Shown: piece by piece, positions 40,401 to 49,205 of the stretch
How positions within the stretch are numbered: the first letter of the stretch is position 1
Layout of the letters: every line of letters begins with the position of its first letter
NCBI RefSeq assembly: GCF_000964685.1
Contig: NZ_LANS01000001.1
Location: 1-64,000, forward strand
Source of the DNA: Anaplasma phagocytophilum str. Webster
GTDB taxonomy: Bacteria; Pseudomonadota; Alphaproteobacteria; Rickettsiales; Anaplasmataceae
Direction of reading: 5' to 3'
Length of the DNA: 64,000 bases
Position numbers and translations under genes: made by a program
The notes under the pieces: model-generated
What the model saw: only the letters and a program-made list of their open reading frames with translations
Told to the model about the DNA's origin: nothing
The model's database searches: none

Positions 40401-40573
40401 TCTGCAGATATACCATTAACAACCGCACGCACTGAAATTACGGGTATCTTAATAGTAGGAGTTCTTTCCTGCGGAAGCATCCAGTACGAATGCACCCCTA
40501 ATATCGCTATAAATAACAACAGAAATAGTGTAAATCTGTTATTTTTCAGGAAATAATCCGCTATAACATTCAT
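37475..40573 (-). CDS. RND-family efflux transporter, inner-membrane pump
   Basis: This AcrB/MexF-like protein of 1032 residues has the duplicated RND layout. There is one membrane helix at the start (FTLFLLLFIAILGVHSYWML), a large periplasmic loop, and helices 2-6 that include GMLVDDAIVVSEYADRKMA with the proton-relay acidic pair. A second helix (PIKFVSIVSGVLIFSTVAYF), a second large loop and helices 8-12 follow. I placed the start at MNVIADYFLKNNR; the frame upstream adds 21 residues without family resemblance. No membrane-fusion partner or TolC is next to it. The substrate cannot be inferred. Confidence 0.9.
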   Translation of the reverse strand: MNVIADYFLKNNRFTLFLLLFIAILGVHSYWMLPQERTPTIKIPVISVRAVVNGISAERAEKLLAIPMEKELRAVSGIKKVLSEVRDGHVSVALKFNHDANMRIAMEDVRNQLDVIRPKLPRQLTSLTVQEMDLGSMPILHLAIVGDIEAVVLSKVARELKSKIEPLRDVLSVETEGLHEYVLELNFSPELVNYHGIQIQDIQRALSSSYAFVEYGMLESDVGSHKVKLEGELDSYKKIMDLVLKAGEDQFVTVRDVATVRFARKDNHELVRVNGKPAVVLKVAKREGSNITEVVKRVEHICDSAARFLPKDVSLLFLQDQSEEVKSALRELENTLVFSVILVSVVMMIFMGIRTAILIAVAIPVSVLFSITVVYLMGYTINIVILFTLIMVIGMLVDDAIVVSEYADRKMAHGFSRLEAYRLAATAMFWPVATSTMIRLSVFIPLLFWPGFTGEFMKYIPVVSISALVGSWITALIFTPVLGAMFGRGSATSPGELARVNAIEDIDIENLGKGARFYTKVLGVVLDHPIKFVSIVSGVLIFSTVAYFTLGPGGEFFPDIEPDQATITVKSDSNLSLKEKDFLMKEVEGRISEVAGIKYLYTRLSDSKASTSSEVLGVIHVEFVNWYLRAKSSKVLRNIETLLKDMKGVFFDIAQYSMKPSVGKQLEISLRADDPALVQKAARVLQKEMSASQGFRGVSSDNPVSGMEWVMMVDRKKADVAAVSVSMIGQYIKMLTDGLLVGTYYPKDSTDGVDIIARFQEKHRSLKYLDNFLINTMYGPRPVSSFISRKARSSTGTINRIDGLRAITISSDIAPGYSIADRVRYIKEVLDREPRVEVAFLGDMEDQAESKTFLIKSFFLILLMIALVLIAEFNSWYYVMVVMTAVFLSTTCVFLGFLLTSKVFGIVMGGVGIIVLAGVVVNNNILLIDAFCANIKSGLSYRDAIIKSALSRFRPIFLTVITGVLGLMPMVLRLSVDFIGRNILYDSPTSQLWFELSTTTSMGLLFATAVTLLFTPAVLMCGGRQKSSHKVL

Positions 40574-40830
40574 ATTATTAATATTGTATAGTCTTTTATG
40601 ATCTAGCAAACAAAACCTACATGCCGAGTCTACCATCCATGTAATAGCATTGTCACCTTCTTCTTACTATGAGATAGATGCCTAAGAAATTGCGTCACGC
40701 ATTACCACACCATAGCTCTGTACCACTATTTTCTGTGTCGCTCAAGTTAATAACCACGCGCTGATTGGTACTTGCGCTTAAACGTATCGCACGGCAGTTC
40801 ACGATTTAAATGTCGAGCGCAGTAGGAGCC

Positions 40831-41571
40831 TTATCTTTTCTCGATATATCTACATGCAATAATAGAGGCTTCATATAATAAAAGCATAGGAACAGCCAAG
40901 CCTATCTGACTAAGTATATCTGGAGGGGTCAGTATAGCAGCAACAATAAATATAACCACTATCGCTATCCTCCTCTTCGAAACCAAGCTCTGCGCAGATA
41001 TAACACCCACACGAGCAAGTAATGTCAAAATCACTGGCAACTGAAACGCTAATCCAAATGCGAACATGAGCTGCAGTACCAAATCCAAATACTCACTTAC
41101 CGAAGGCATAAACTCTATGGGAACCCCCACTGAGGAGTCTCGATTTTCGAATTTTATAAAAAACTTCCATGCTAACGGAAATATATAATAATACACCCCT
41201 GCAGCACCTGTCACAAAAAGCACAGGAGCCGCTATAAGATACGGTATCAGAATACATTTTTCTGCCTTATACAAGCCTGGAGCAAGAAACATATAAAACT
41301 GCCAAGCAAACATAGGAAAGGAACAAAATAAAGCCGCCATCGCACCTACCTTTAGGTATACGAAAAACGCCTCAGTAAGATCTGTATAAATCAGTGAAAA
41401 ATCCTCATTATCCCCCTCAAGATCCACAAGAGGAACAAGCAAGAACTCGTATATCTTCTCAGAAAAAAAGTAACAAGCGATGAATACCAGCACAAAAAAC
41501 GCAATAGAAAACAGTACTCGTCTCCTAAGCTCTTTCAAGTGGCCAGCCAGTGACATCGTTCCCTTATTCAT
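40831..41571 (-). CDS. tatC: Sec-independent protein translocase subunit TatC
   Basis: TatC is the receptor for twin-arginine signal peptides. The 246-residue protein has six membrane helices. Family motifs are the N-terminal LAGHLKELRRRVLFS, the periplasmic-loop region with FLAPGLYKAEK, a conserved Phe/Glu patch (FGLAFQLPVILTLLARVGV), and RRIAIVVIFIVAAILTPPDILSQ. It is alone; tatA/B are not adjacent, as is common in Rickettsiales. Confidence 0.95.
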   Translation of the reverse strand: MNKGTMSLAGHLKELRRRVLFSIAFFVLVFIACYFFSEKIYEFLLVPLVDLEGDNEDFSLIYTDLTEAFFVYLKVGAMAALFCSFPMFAWQFYMFLAPGLYKAEKCILIPYLIAAPVLFVTGAAGVYYYIFPLAWKFFIKFENRDSSVGVPIEFMPSVSEYLDLVLQLMFAFGLAFQLPVILTLLARVGVISAQSLVSKRRIAIVVIFIVAAILTPPDILSQIGLAVPMLLLYEASIIACRYIEKR

Positions 41572-41739
41572 GAAAATAGAACCCTAGAAGTGATACTGCA
41601 AAATGGGTAGACATGACAACGTAAAACACCCTAAGACTACCTCATCACATGATTCAAGCAATAACTCTCTCCCCACTATCTAACAAGCCTAACTCCAAAA
41701 AACTCGCACACAGTAATTTTTCACTGTTTCCCAATGCAG

Positions 41740-42942
41740 TTAGCTATAATTCTTTGCAATGTAAGACTCAATAATATTCAAAAACTGCTCCAATATGTCA
41801 GCACCTTGAATGGTACATAACTTGCTGCCATCCTCGTAAACCGCAGCCACTTCTCGCTCTCCCTTACCAGGCATACTAAGCCCTAGATTGGCATGTTTGC
41901 TCTCGCCAGGCCCATTAACAACACATCCCATAACCGCAACTGTCATATTCACAACACCCGGATACTTCTTCTTCCAAGCCTCCATGTTACTTTCCATATA
42001 CTTGTTCACCCCGGAAACAAGCTTCTGAAAAACATCAAAATTTGTACGATTACACCCCGGACAGGAAGTACTCTGCGCTGTAAAATATCTTAATCCTAAT
42101 GATTGCAAAATCTCCTTACATACCTTTACTTCCTCAGTTCTACCCTCTCTAGTAAGAGAAGTAAGCGATACCCTCACAGTATCACCTATACCCATAATCA
42201 ATAGATGAGCTATACCCGCAACACTGCTAACAACCCCTTTTAACCCAGCTCCCGCTTCAGTTAACCCAAGATGCAATGCATGATTACTTTGCCCAGCTAA
42301 AGCGGTGTATACCGCCACTAAATCTCTCACTTTGCTGACTTTACACGAAAGTACTATTCTATTAGAAGGCAAACCTATCCCCTCTGCTTTCTTCGCACTC
42401 GTGATAGCAGAAAGCACCAAAGCCTTTGCCTTAACAACATCCGCGGATTCTGGCACCGGAAGATTCGCATTATCGTCCATGAGCTTCCCAACGAGAACCT
42501 TGTCCAAACTACCCCAGTTTACCCCTATTCTCACCGGAATATCGTTCTTTATAGCGAATTCTATAACCTCCTCAAAGTTCTTATCCCTCTTATCACCAAA
42601 ACCTATATTACCTGGATTGATTCTTATTTTCCCCAATGCAGCAGCACACGTTGGATAATCTCTAAGAAGCCTAGCAACTTCATATTGACCGCATCCAACG
42701 ATCATCTTCTCATCGAACCCATGCTTTACCAGCACATCAACCATGTCAGGAATTACTTTTATAGACTCATCAGAATTTATAGCCACCCTAACTAACTCAG
42801 ACCCCTCTCTCGCAAGGGCTAGCACTTCCTGCATGTCCCGATCAAAACTTCCGGAACCCCCAAGAGCCATAGATTGCACCACTACCGGATGCCCACCACC
42901 AATTGTTACCTTGCCAACCCTTACAGCTTGACTTACTCTCAT
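41740..42942 (-). CDS. ispG: 4-hydroxy-3-methylbut-2-enyl diphosphate synthase IspG (GcpE)
   Basis: IspG converts methylerythritol cyclodiphosphate to HMBPP in the MEP isoprenoid pathway and uses a [4Fe-4S] cluster. The 400-residue protein begins with the TIM-barrel part ([38 protein letters not shown]) and ends with the cluster domain, where [12 protein letters not shown] and [12 protein letters not shown] supply the cysteines. With dxr in the same window this shows that the organism makes isoprenoids by the MEP route. Confidence 0.97.
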   Translation of the reverse strand: MRVSQAVRVGKVTIGGGHPVVVQSMALGGSGSFDRDMQEVLALAREGSELVRVAINSDESIKVIPDMVDVLVKHGFDEKMIVGCGQYEVARLLRDYPTCAAALGKIRINPGNIGFGDKRDKNFEEVIEFAIKNDIPVRIGVNWGSLDKVLVGKLMDDNANLPVPESADVVKAKALVLSAITSAKKAEGIGLPSNRIVLSCKVSKVRDLVAVYTALAGQSNHALHLGLTEAGAGLKGVVSSVAGIAHLLIMGIGDTVRVSLTSLTREGRTEEVKVCKEILQSLGLRYFTAQSTSCPGCNRTNFDVFQKLVSGVNKYMESNMEAWKKKYPGVVNMTVAVMGCVVNGPGESKHANLGLSMPGKGEREVAAVYEDGSKLCTIQGADILEQFLNIIESYIAKNYS

Positions 42943-43125
42943 ACCATACCCTTAATTTTTACGCTTTAAAACAAACCACCCCGTCACAGATACTCAAAAA
43001 CTGCGAGAAGTTCCAATTAATAGATAGCATTTCTACACTAAAAACTGAGAGCGCTACCCTACTCGCAACCTACAAACGCCACGAATACAGTAACACTCCC
43101 ACATACACAACGTGAAATAGCGAAC

Positions 43126-44880
43126 CTACCTTAGGCTCACAAAATCACCAAGATCATAATACCTGGAACGACTATCTGGCAACGACATAGGAATACGATA
43201 TCCGTCGCTATCCTTATCAATTCCTTTGTACCCACCTTCTTCACCTTCATCAAGGAAAGTTGAATCATCGACTGATAAGTCATCTGCCGCGCCTTTACCA
43301 GCACTAGAAGAAGTAGTAACATCGCCATCATTTGGCAAATAGTCACCTTCTTCTTCCCAATCTGTCACAGAGTCCGCTCCAGAATCAGCCTCTAAATCCT
43401 CAGAAGAATCAGTAACTCCCTCATCATCCACTTCTACTGGATCTTGATACACATCAAAATCTTCTTCGGCACGCTCTTCTTCTCCAAACACAGGAGAACT
43501 TTCGGAGTAGTAACCCTCACCATCGGAGCTGTCATCAAACGCCCCAAACCCTTCTACGACATCATATTCTTCCCACCACGGGTAAATATCATTACCTTCA
43601 GCTACATCATCTCTATCGGCGCCAACATCACCAACAGAACCATACTCTGCAACATTATCCTCATCTTTACTTGAAGCACCTTCCTCTCCGTAAACCGCAA
43701 CCTCCTTATTTCCATGCTCTAGATTCAACTCATCACTAGGGCAATCATCTCCAGCATTGCAGCCACCTTTTACCCCTATCCCCTCTTGATCCTCAGCAAT
43801 GTCATCCTTAGGCAATTCACTACTTATCACATCAAGCGCAGGTCTTTGCTCCTCTTTCACCTCTACAGGATGAGACAACTTCTTGTGTCCCCCATGAGAT
43901 TTGTGAGCGCCAGTAGGACAATCGCAATCATCTCCGCAGTCGCAATCTACTTTTATCCCCTCTTGATCCTCAGCAATGTCATCCTTAGGCAATTCACTAC
44001 TTATCACATCAAGCGCAGGTCTTTGCTCCTCTTTCACCTCTACAGGATGAGACAACTTCTTGTGTCCCCCATGAGATTTGTGAGCGCCAGTAGGACAATC
44101 GCTATCATCTCCAGCATTGCAGCCACCTTTTACCCCTATCCCCTCTTGATCCTCAGCAATGTCATCCTTAGGCAATTCACTACTTATCACATCAAGCGCA
44201 GGACTTTGCTCCTCTTCCACCTCTACAGGATGAGACAACTTCTTGTGTCCCCCATGAGATTTGTGAGCACCGGTAGGACAATCGCAATCGTCGCCGCAGT
44301 CACAATCAATATTTACTTCAAACTCCTCGTGTTCTTCATCAGCACTATCCCCTGGCAATCCGCCGCTAAGCATAGAACTTTGCTCTTCTGCATCAAGCAA
44401 CTCACCTTCTTTAGTTTTTACCAAGATCGATTCGTCAACCCTTTCTTCTTTCCCAGAAATAACCCCACTCTTATTCAGATCAACATCTATAAAGCGTGCT
44501 CCCCTCACACGAGAAAGGTCGATACCCTCGCTGTTTACCATCCCACCTTTCCTGCGCTCACCAGCATTGTACATTACACCATATCTTTGCAACTCATTGA
44601 TAATCCTGCCTTTTTCCTCATCACTGATCTGGCGACGCCCACTTTTCTGCTGCAAATCCCTGCCACGATTCCGCTTTTTCATACTCTCTTGTTCACGAAG
44701 AGCATCTTCTCTACGCTTCTCGTATATCTCGTAAGATTGAGCAAAACTCTCATCATCATCGAAATAATCCCCACCAGGATTATACGGAGGAGCATAATTT
44801 CTACTCATCTCAAAAGCATACTTGCCTCCACAAGAAGAGAGAATCAATAAAACCACTACAGACAGTACAAATCTCAACAT
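43126..44880 (-). CDS. Acidic lipoprotein with alternating Cys-rich and His-rich tandem repeats
   Basis: Starting at the ATG 44880 the protein has a short signal peptide with a lipobox (LRFVLSVVVLLILSSCGG), so it is probably a lipoprotein. The frame extends 13 residues upstream but the signal fits this start. After about 200 hydrophilic residues come three near-identical repeats of 59-61 residues, each with GAHKSHGGHKKLSHPVEV, EEQ.PALDVISSELPKDDIA and EDQEGI. The repeats are separated by Cys/Asp clusters such as DCDCGDDCDCP or GCNAGDD. The C-terminal 250 residues are very acidic and lack Cys. The His and Cys spacing suggests metal binding, which is an inference. I do not recognise a family. 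It could be a surface antigen. Confidence 0.75.
   Translation of the reverse strand: MLRFVLSVVVLLILSSCGGKYAFEMSRNYAPPYNPGGDYFDDDESFAQSYEIYEKRREDALREQESMKKRNRGRDLQQKSGRRQISDEEKGRIINELQRYGVMYNAGERRKGGMVNSEGIDLSRVRGARFIDVDLNKSGVISGKEERVDESILVKTKEGELLDAEEQSSMLSGGLPGDSADEEHEEFEVNIDCDCGDDCDCPTGAHKSHGGHKKLSHPVEVEEEQSPALDVISSELPKDDIAEDQEGIGVKGGCNAGDDSDCPTGAHKSHGGHKKLSHPVEVKEEQRPALDVISSELPKDDIAEDQEGIKVDCDCGDDCDCPTGAHKSHGGHKKLSHPVEVKEEQRPALDVISSELPKDDIAEDQEGIGVKGGCNAGDDCPSDELNLEHGNKEVAVYGEEGASSKDEDNVAEYGSVGDVGADRDDVAEGNDIYPWWEEYDVVEGFGAFDDSSDGEGYYSESSPVFGEEERAEEDFDVYQDPVEVDDEGVTDSSEDLEADSGADSVTDWEEEGDYLPNDGDVTTSSSAGKGAADDLSVDDSTFLDEGEEGGYKGIDKDSDGYRIPMSLPDSRSRYYDLGDFVSLR
43747..44313 (-). repeat. Three tandem repeats (177 and 183 bp) in the lipoprotein gene
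   Basis: The block tacaggatgagacaacttct recurs at 43864, 44041 and 44224, that is at spacings of 177 and 183 bases. The six-base difference comes from the two versions of the Cys cluster. The units differ by only a few bases, so recent expansion or homogenisation is likely. The opposite strand stays open through the array because the spacing is a multiple of three. Confidence 0.9.
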
Positions 44881-45079
44881 GTAACTAACCGATGAAGCCG
44901 ATATATAAAAGAACAACACATCTATAAAGCCAAGCCCAACAGAACATACGCACCCAAAAGTATAGTGTGCATCACTGCTTTAGAATAAATAACACCATTA
45001 AGCAATCCAATACAACATTTATCGCATTTAAAGTATCACCAAAAATGCTAAACTGTTTCCTCATATCGAAAAAGCTTAA

Positions 45080-46237
45080 TTAAGACGCATCGCTAATAAC
45101 CTCTCTAGCTATACACCTGCCTAATAAATCATATTCCATTATGTCTGCTAGAGAAGAGACTTTTCCATAAGGAACCTTGTTCATCACATGCAAAACAATA
45201 TTAACTATCTCTAAAAAAGTAATCTCGGAATTTAAAAATGACTCCACCGCAACTTCATTTGCAGCATTAAATACTATACTTGCAACATCCCTCTCAGAAG
45301 ACTGTAAAATATCAAATGCAGCCTTCAGTGCCGGAAATCTCTCAAAATCAGGCCTAATAAAGGTCAATTTGCCATACGCAATTAAATCCACCTCCCTTAC
45401 AGACACCTCCTTCCTATGAGGCCAATATAACGCATGAAGTATTGGGATACTCATATCCGGCAACGACATTAACGCAGTAGAAGTTCCATCCTGATAAAAC
45501 GCCAAAGCATGAACTATTGATTCCGGATGAATCACAACATCTATTTTCCTATATCCGAGCTCAAAAAGGTAACTAGCTTCTAATACTTCCAAAGCTTTAT
45601 TCATCATCGTTGCACTATCCACAGAGATTTTCTTACCCATTTTCCAAACTGGATGAACTAGCGCATCTTCTATTGTAACACTTTTTAATTGATCATGAGA
45701 CCAATGCAGAAAAGGCCCTCCTGAAGCCGTAATTGTAATCTTATAGGGATTATCCCCCTGAGATAATAGACGAAAAACCGCATTATGCTCTGAATCCACC
45801 GGAACAATCCTAGTTCCACTTTTACAAGCAGCATCCCTTAGAAGAACTCCCCCACAAACTACACTCTCCTTGCTGGCTAAAGCAATAGTACCTACACCAC
45901 TTTCTATCAGCCGCATCACCGCACTTAAAGCCACAATACCAGTGATAGCCATTACAGCGGTATCTACACTAAGGGCAGCCGCTTCAAGCACAGCCTCCTT
46001 ACCAGCAGCAACCCTTATACCTGAACCATGTAAAGACCTTTTAAGCTCCTCATATTGAGCATCATCAGCAATAACCGCCATTTCAGCATTTAATAACTTA
46101 GCCTGCTGCGCCAACAAGCTCACGTTACTACCAGCTACAAGCGCAATAACCTTAAAATCTTCTGTATTACCCGATAAAATACCTACAGTAGTTTTACCTA
46201 TAAATCCTGTAGAACCGAAAACTGATACCTTTTTCAC
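45080..46237 (-). CDS. dxr: 1-deoxy-D-xylulose 5-phosphate reductoisomerase
   Basis: Dxr turns DXP into methylerythritol 4-phosphate, the first committed MEP step, using NADPH and a divalent metal. The 385-residue protein begins with the NADPH motif VSVFGSTGFIGKTTVGIL. It has the active-site elements ALASKESVVCGG, RIVPVDSEHNAVFRLL, TASGGPFLHW, WKMGKKISVDSATMMNK and VVIHPESIVHALAFYQDG. Full length, single gene. Confidence 0.97.
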   Translation of the reverse strand: MKKVSVFGSTGFIGKTTVGILSGNTEDFKVIALVAGSNVSLLAQQAKLLNAEMAVIADDAQYEELKRSLHGSGIRVAAGKEAVLEAAALSVDTAVMAITGIVALSAVMRLIESGVGTIALASKESVVCGGVLLRDAACKSGTRIVPVDSEHNAVFRLLSQGDNPYKITITASGGPFLHWSHDQLKSVTIEDALVHPVWKMGKKISVDSATMMNKALEVLEASYLFELGYRKIDVVIHPESIVHALAFYQDGTSTALMSLPDMSIPILHALYWPHRKEVSVREVDLIAYGKLTFIRPDFERFPALKAAFDILQSSERDVASIVFNAANEVAVESFLNSEITFLEIVNIVLHVMNKVPYGKVSSLADIMEYDLLGRCIAREVISDAS

Positions 46238-46333
46238 ACACCTCTACCGTATACAAAAAACTCCACTAGTAACTCTTACAACACATGATCTTCCTACTGC
46301 TTACTTGCTTATGCAGAGATTAGCTCAGAGTAG

Positions 46334-47728
46334 CTATATAATACGCTCTCTTAGAAGCACAACTACAAGACTAAGTGTTACAGCGACAAATGCCATAATC
46401 GACAAACCAACATTCCTGCTTGTAGCGGAATGTTCCCCCGTCGGCACATCAAAATAAACCACCTTGGCTATGCGAAAACAATAAAAACACGGGATAATAC
46501 TAGTGAGACATAGGAATACTACGCATACAAGCGTCGGCACCCCAAATGCATCAACACCACCTATCGCCTTAAGTAATGTGTACTTAGCAAAAAAACCAGA
46601 AAACGGTGGCAACCCAGCCGACGCCAACAACGCTGCCACAAACGTAAATGCCAAAAACGGATTTTTTGCGGCTAAACCAGCAACATCTGTTATCTCAAAC
46701 CCCTCGTCATCATACCTAAGCAGCACCGTGAAAATCCATACATTAATGAGCAGATATGTCACCACATAAAACAGCACAGGCTTGAAAGTAACAACTCCTG
46801 TACTCATGCCGGCTAATACATAACCAATATGGCCAATGTTAGCATACGCAAACAGCCTCTTAACATTCTTCTGCTGCATAGCAGAAAACTCACCCACCAC
46901 CATCGATAATGCAGCCATCAACAACATGCTCCATACAAAACCCGTAATAGGAATAACAACCCCCTGCATTAATCCTGCAAAGACTAATACCATAGCTGTT
47001 TTAGTAACTATAGTAAAAAACACCACCGCAACAGTTGGCGCACCTTCATACGTATCGGGAATCCACATATGAAACGGAACAGCACCAAGCTTGAACAATA
47101 ACCCCACAAGCACTAAAGCACAGCCAAAAGTTGCCCCTAGAGATTCCTCTCCTCCCAACACTTTAGAAACAACACCAAGACTAAATTCCGAAGCATATCC
47201 ATATACTAAGGAAATACCATATAGCATTATGCACGATGAGAGAGCACCTAGAACAAAAAACTTGATAGCAGCCTCTGACGCCTTTATAGAGCTGCGATTA
47301 AAGCATACCAATATGTAAGAAGCAAAGCCTATCAGCTCAAAAGAAAGATAAAAAGACAGGAAATGATGCGCTTCGACAAGAGTCAGAGTTCCCAAGAAAG
47401 CAAAAAGCATCAAAACAGCAAACTCATAGCGGTAACTACGCTTCGCAAAGAAAAATAACAAGAAGGCAAAAAGCCCCGATACTGCAACTACTGCCCTAGC
47501 AAGACAGGTATGCGCAGTACGCACCACGAAGCCACCAAAAAGAGATACCTCTTCTCCAGAAAAATATATTAACTCCTTACACGCCAACACAGCCGCTATA
47601 GCAACAGAGATAAGAGACATACTCCGCACTCGCCGCTCACTCGTAAACATCCCCAACACCAGTAGCGCTAGAGCAGAACCCAATACAGTAATCTCGGGCA
47701 CTATGTATAGAAAGTCGCTCAAATACAC
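46334..47728 (-). CDS. nuoN: NADH-quinone oxidoreductase subunit N
   Basis: NuoN is one of the three antiporter-like proton-pumping subunits of complex I. It has about 14 membrane helices, with the conserved charged segments FELIGFASYILVCFNR, KLGAVPFHMWIPDTYEGAP and KRLFAYANIGHIGYVLAG. I chose the GTG at 47728, one base after the nuoM stop (VYLSDFLYIVPEITVLG), which gives 464 residues. The frame is open 16 codons farther but would overlap nuoM. Last gene of the nuoJKLMN block. Confidence 0.95.
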   Translation of the reverse strand: MYLSDFLYIVPEITVLGSALALLVLGMFTSERRVRSMSLISVAIAAVLACKELIYFSGEEVSLFGGFVVRTAHTCLARAVVAVSGLFAFLLFFFAKRSYRYEFAVLMLFAFLGTLTLVEAHHFLSFYLSFELIGFASYILVCFNRSSIKASEAAIKFFVLGALSSCIMLYGISLVYGYASEFSLGVVSKVLGGEESLGATFGCALVLVGLLFKLGAVPFHMWIPDTYEGAPTVAVVFFTIVTKTAMVLVFAGLMQGVVIPITGFVWSMLLMAALSMVVGEFSAMQQKNVKRLFAYANIGHIGYVLAGMSTGVVTFKPVLFYVVTYLLINVWIFTVLLRYDDEGFEITDVAGLAAKNPFLAFTFVAALLASAGLPPFSGFFAKYTLLKAIGGVDAFGVPTLVCVVFLCLTSIIPCFYCFRIAKVVYFDVPTGEHSATSRNVGLSIMAFVAVTLSLVVVLLRERII

Positions 47729-47729
47729 A

Positions 47730-49205
47730 TCACCCCCAAGACAATTGAAACTTTTGTAATTCTGGCAAAATAGCACTTATCCAAGGCTTTAAAAATGTTA
47801 TCACGGAAGCAGGATATATACCAAAGAATAGAACAAGAGCTGCCAATATCCCCAAAATAACAAATTCAACAGCGTTAATGTCACTATCTATCACCTTAGC
47901 ACCCTCAGGGCTACTTCCCCATATCACTTCACGACACAAACGCAACGTGTAAGCAGCGCTCAATACCACTCCAACCGCGAAACAAACTGCAGTAAACCTA
48001 AAAGCCTGAAAAATTCCCAATATGGATAGAAACTCCCCGATAAAACCTGAGGTTCCCGGCAAACCAGCTGAAGCCATGCTAAAGAATATCATCATAAATG
48101 AAAGCTTGGGCATCGATGCAGCTATCCCACCACACTTAGACATATCCATAGTACCAGTACGGCTATATATCATACCAACACATAAAAACAGCGCAGCTGA
48201 AATAAGACCATGACTGAGCATTTGAAAAATTGCACCAACAATTCCACTCTCATTTAGTGAAAATATACCAGCAGCAACAAAGCTCATATGCGCTACAGAA
48301 GAGTATGCAACTAGAGTCTTCATATTCTTCTGGGCAAAAGCCACTAACGACGAGTAAACCAGTGAAATCGCGCTCAAATAAACCACAAACTCCGAGAGCT
48401 TCCAGCTGATTTCAGGAAGTGCACTAAGGCAGAACCTTATAAACCCGTACCCCCCCATTTTGATAAGCAACCCAGCAAGCAACACAGAACCCAGAGTAGG
48501 AGCCTGTACATGGGCCTTAGGCAACCAAGTATGACAAGGAACCATAGGAAGCTTCACCGCAAATGCAAAAAAGCAGGCAATCCAGAGCGCTATTCTAATA
48601 CCTATAGGTAAAGCTAGCGCAACAGAAACATCTGCGTAAAAAGACTCAAACATCCCCAGAGAAAAAACTCGCGAATATACCAGCCCTATCAGAAATAACA
48701 GAGATGCCGCTCCAGTATAGATTAAAAACCTAAATGCAGCACTGATCCGATCTCCATGGCCCCACTTGCCTATTATAAAGAACATAGGAATAAGCGAAGC
48801 TTCGAAAAATACATAAAACATCAGAGAAGTGTGCACAGAAAAGACGCCAAGAACCGTCGCCTCTAGCAATAACAACAGTGCAAAAAAGGAGCTTTCTGAT
48901 TCTTTATCAACACCACAGGCACGACTGAATACTCCACATAATGCACATAAAAAGAAGAGAAACGTCGATAGTATCACCATCAACAATGATAACCTATCTA
49001 CCGCAAATACCTCTCCTATCCATGTATAATCTCTTAATACTGGAAGCCCGTTGCCATAGAAAGACAGCAGAACCGCGATACTCGCTATGAACGTTGCAAA
49101 AGTAATTGAAATAAATAGCCCGCCCCTCAACTTAGAGGAAGAGTCTCTCAAAAAAGCAATAAGGCATCCCCCTAATACGGGGATAAGAATCATAAAAGGG
49201 ATCAC
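47730..49205 (-). CDS. nuoM: NADH-quinone oxidoreductase subunit M
   Basis: This second antiporter-like subunit of complex I has 491 residues. Conserved parts are FFEASLIPMFFIIGKWG (the key Glu of helix 5), LPMVPCHTWLPKAHVQAPT, KMGGYGFIRF and KTLVAYSSVAHMSFVAAG. The start is GTG and overlaps the nuoL stop by four bases (GTGA), which implies translational coupling. Confidence 0.96.
   Translation of the reverse strand: MIPFMILIPVLGGCLIAFLRDSSSKLRGGLFISITFATFIASIAVLLSFYGNGLPVLRDYTWIGEVFAVDRLSLLMVILSTFLFFLCALCGVFSRACGVDKESESSFFALLLLLEATVLGVFSVHTSLMFYVFFEASLIPMFFIIGKWGHGDRISAAFRFLIYTGAASLLFLIGLVYSRVFSLGMFESFYADVSVALALPIGIRIALWIACFFAFAVKLPMVPCHTWLPKAHVQAPTLGSVLLAGLLIKMGGYGFIRFCLSALPEISWKLSEFVVYLSAISLVYSSLVAFAQKNMKTLVAYSSVAHMSFVAAGIFSLNESGIVGAIFQMLSHGLISAALFLCVGMIYSRTGTMDMSKCGGIAASMPKLSFMMIFFSMASAGLPGTSGFIGEFLSILGIFQAFRFTAVCFAVGVVLSAAYTLRLCREVIWGSSPEGAKVIDSDINAVEFVILGILAALVLFFGIYPASVITFLKPWISAILPELQKFQLSWG

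Noticed and set aside
43786..44850. Open frame of 354 codons on plus, opposite the lipoprotein gene
   Set aside because: Same cause: the in-frame repeats on minus. The minus frame has a signal peptide and sensible composition.
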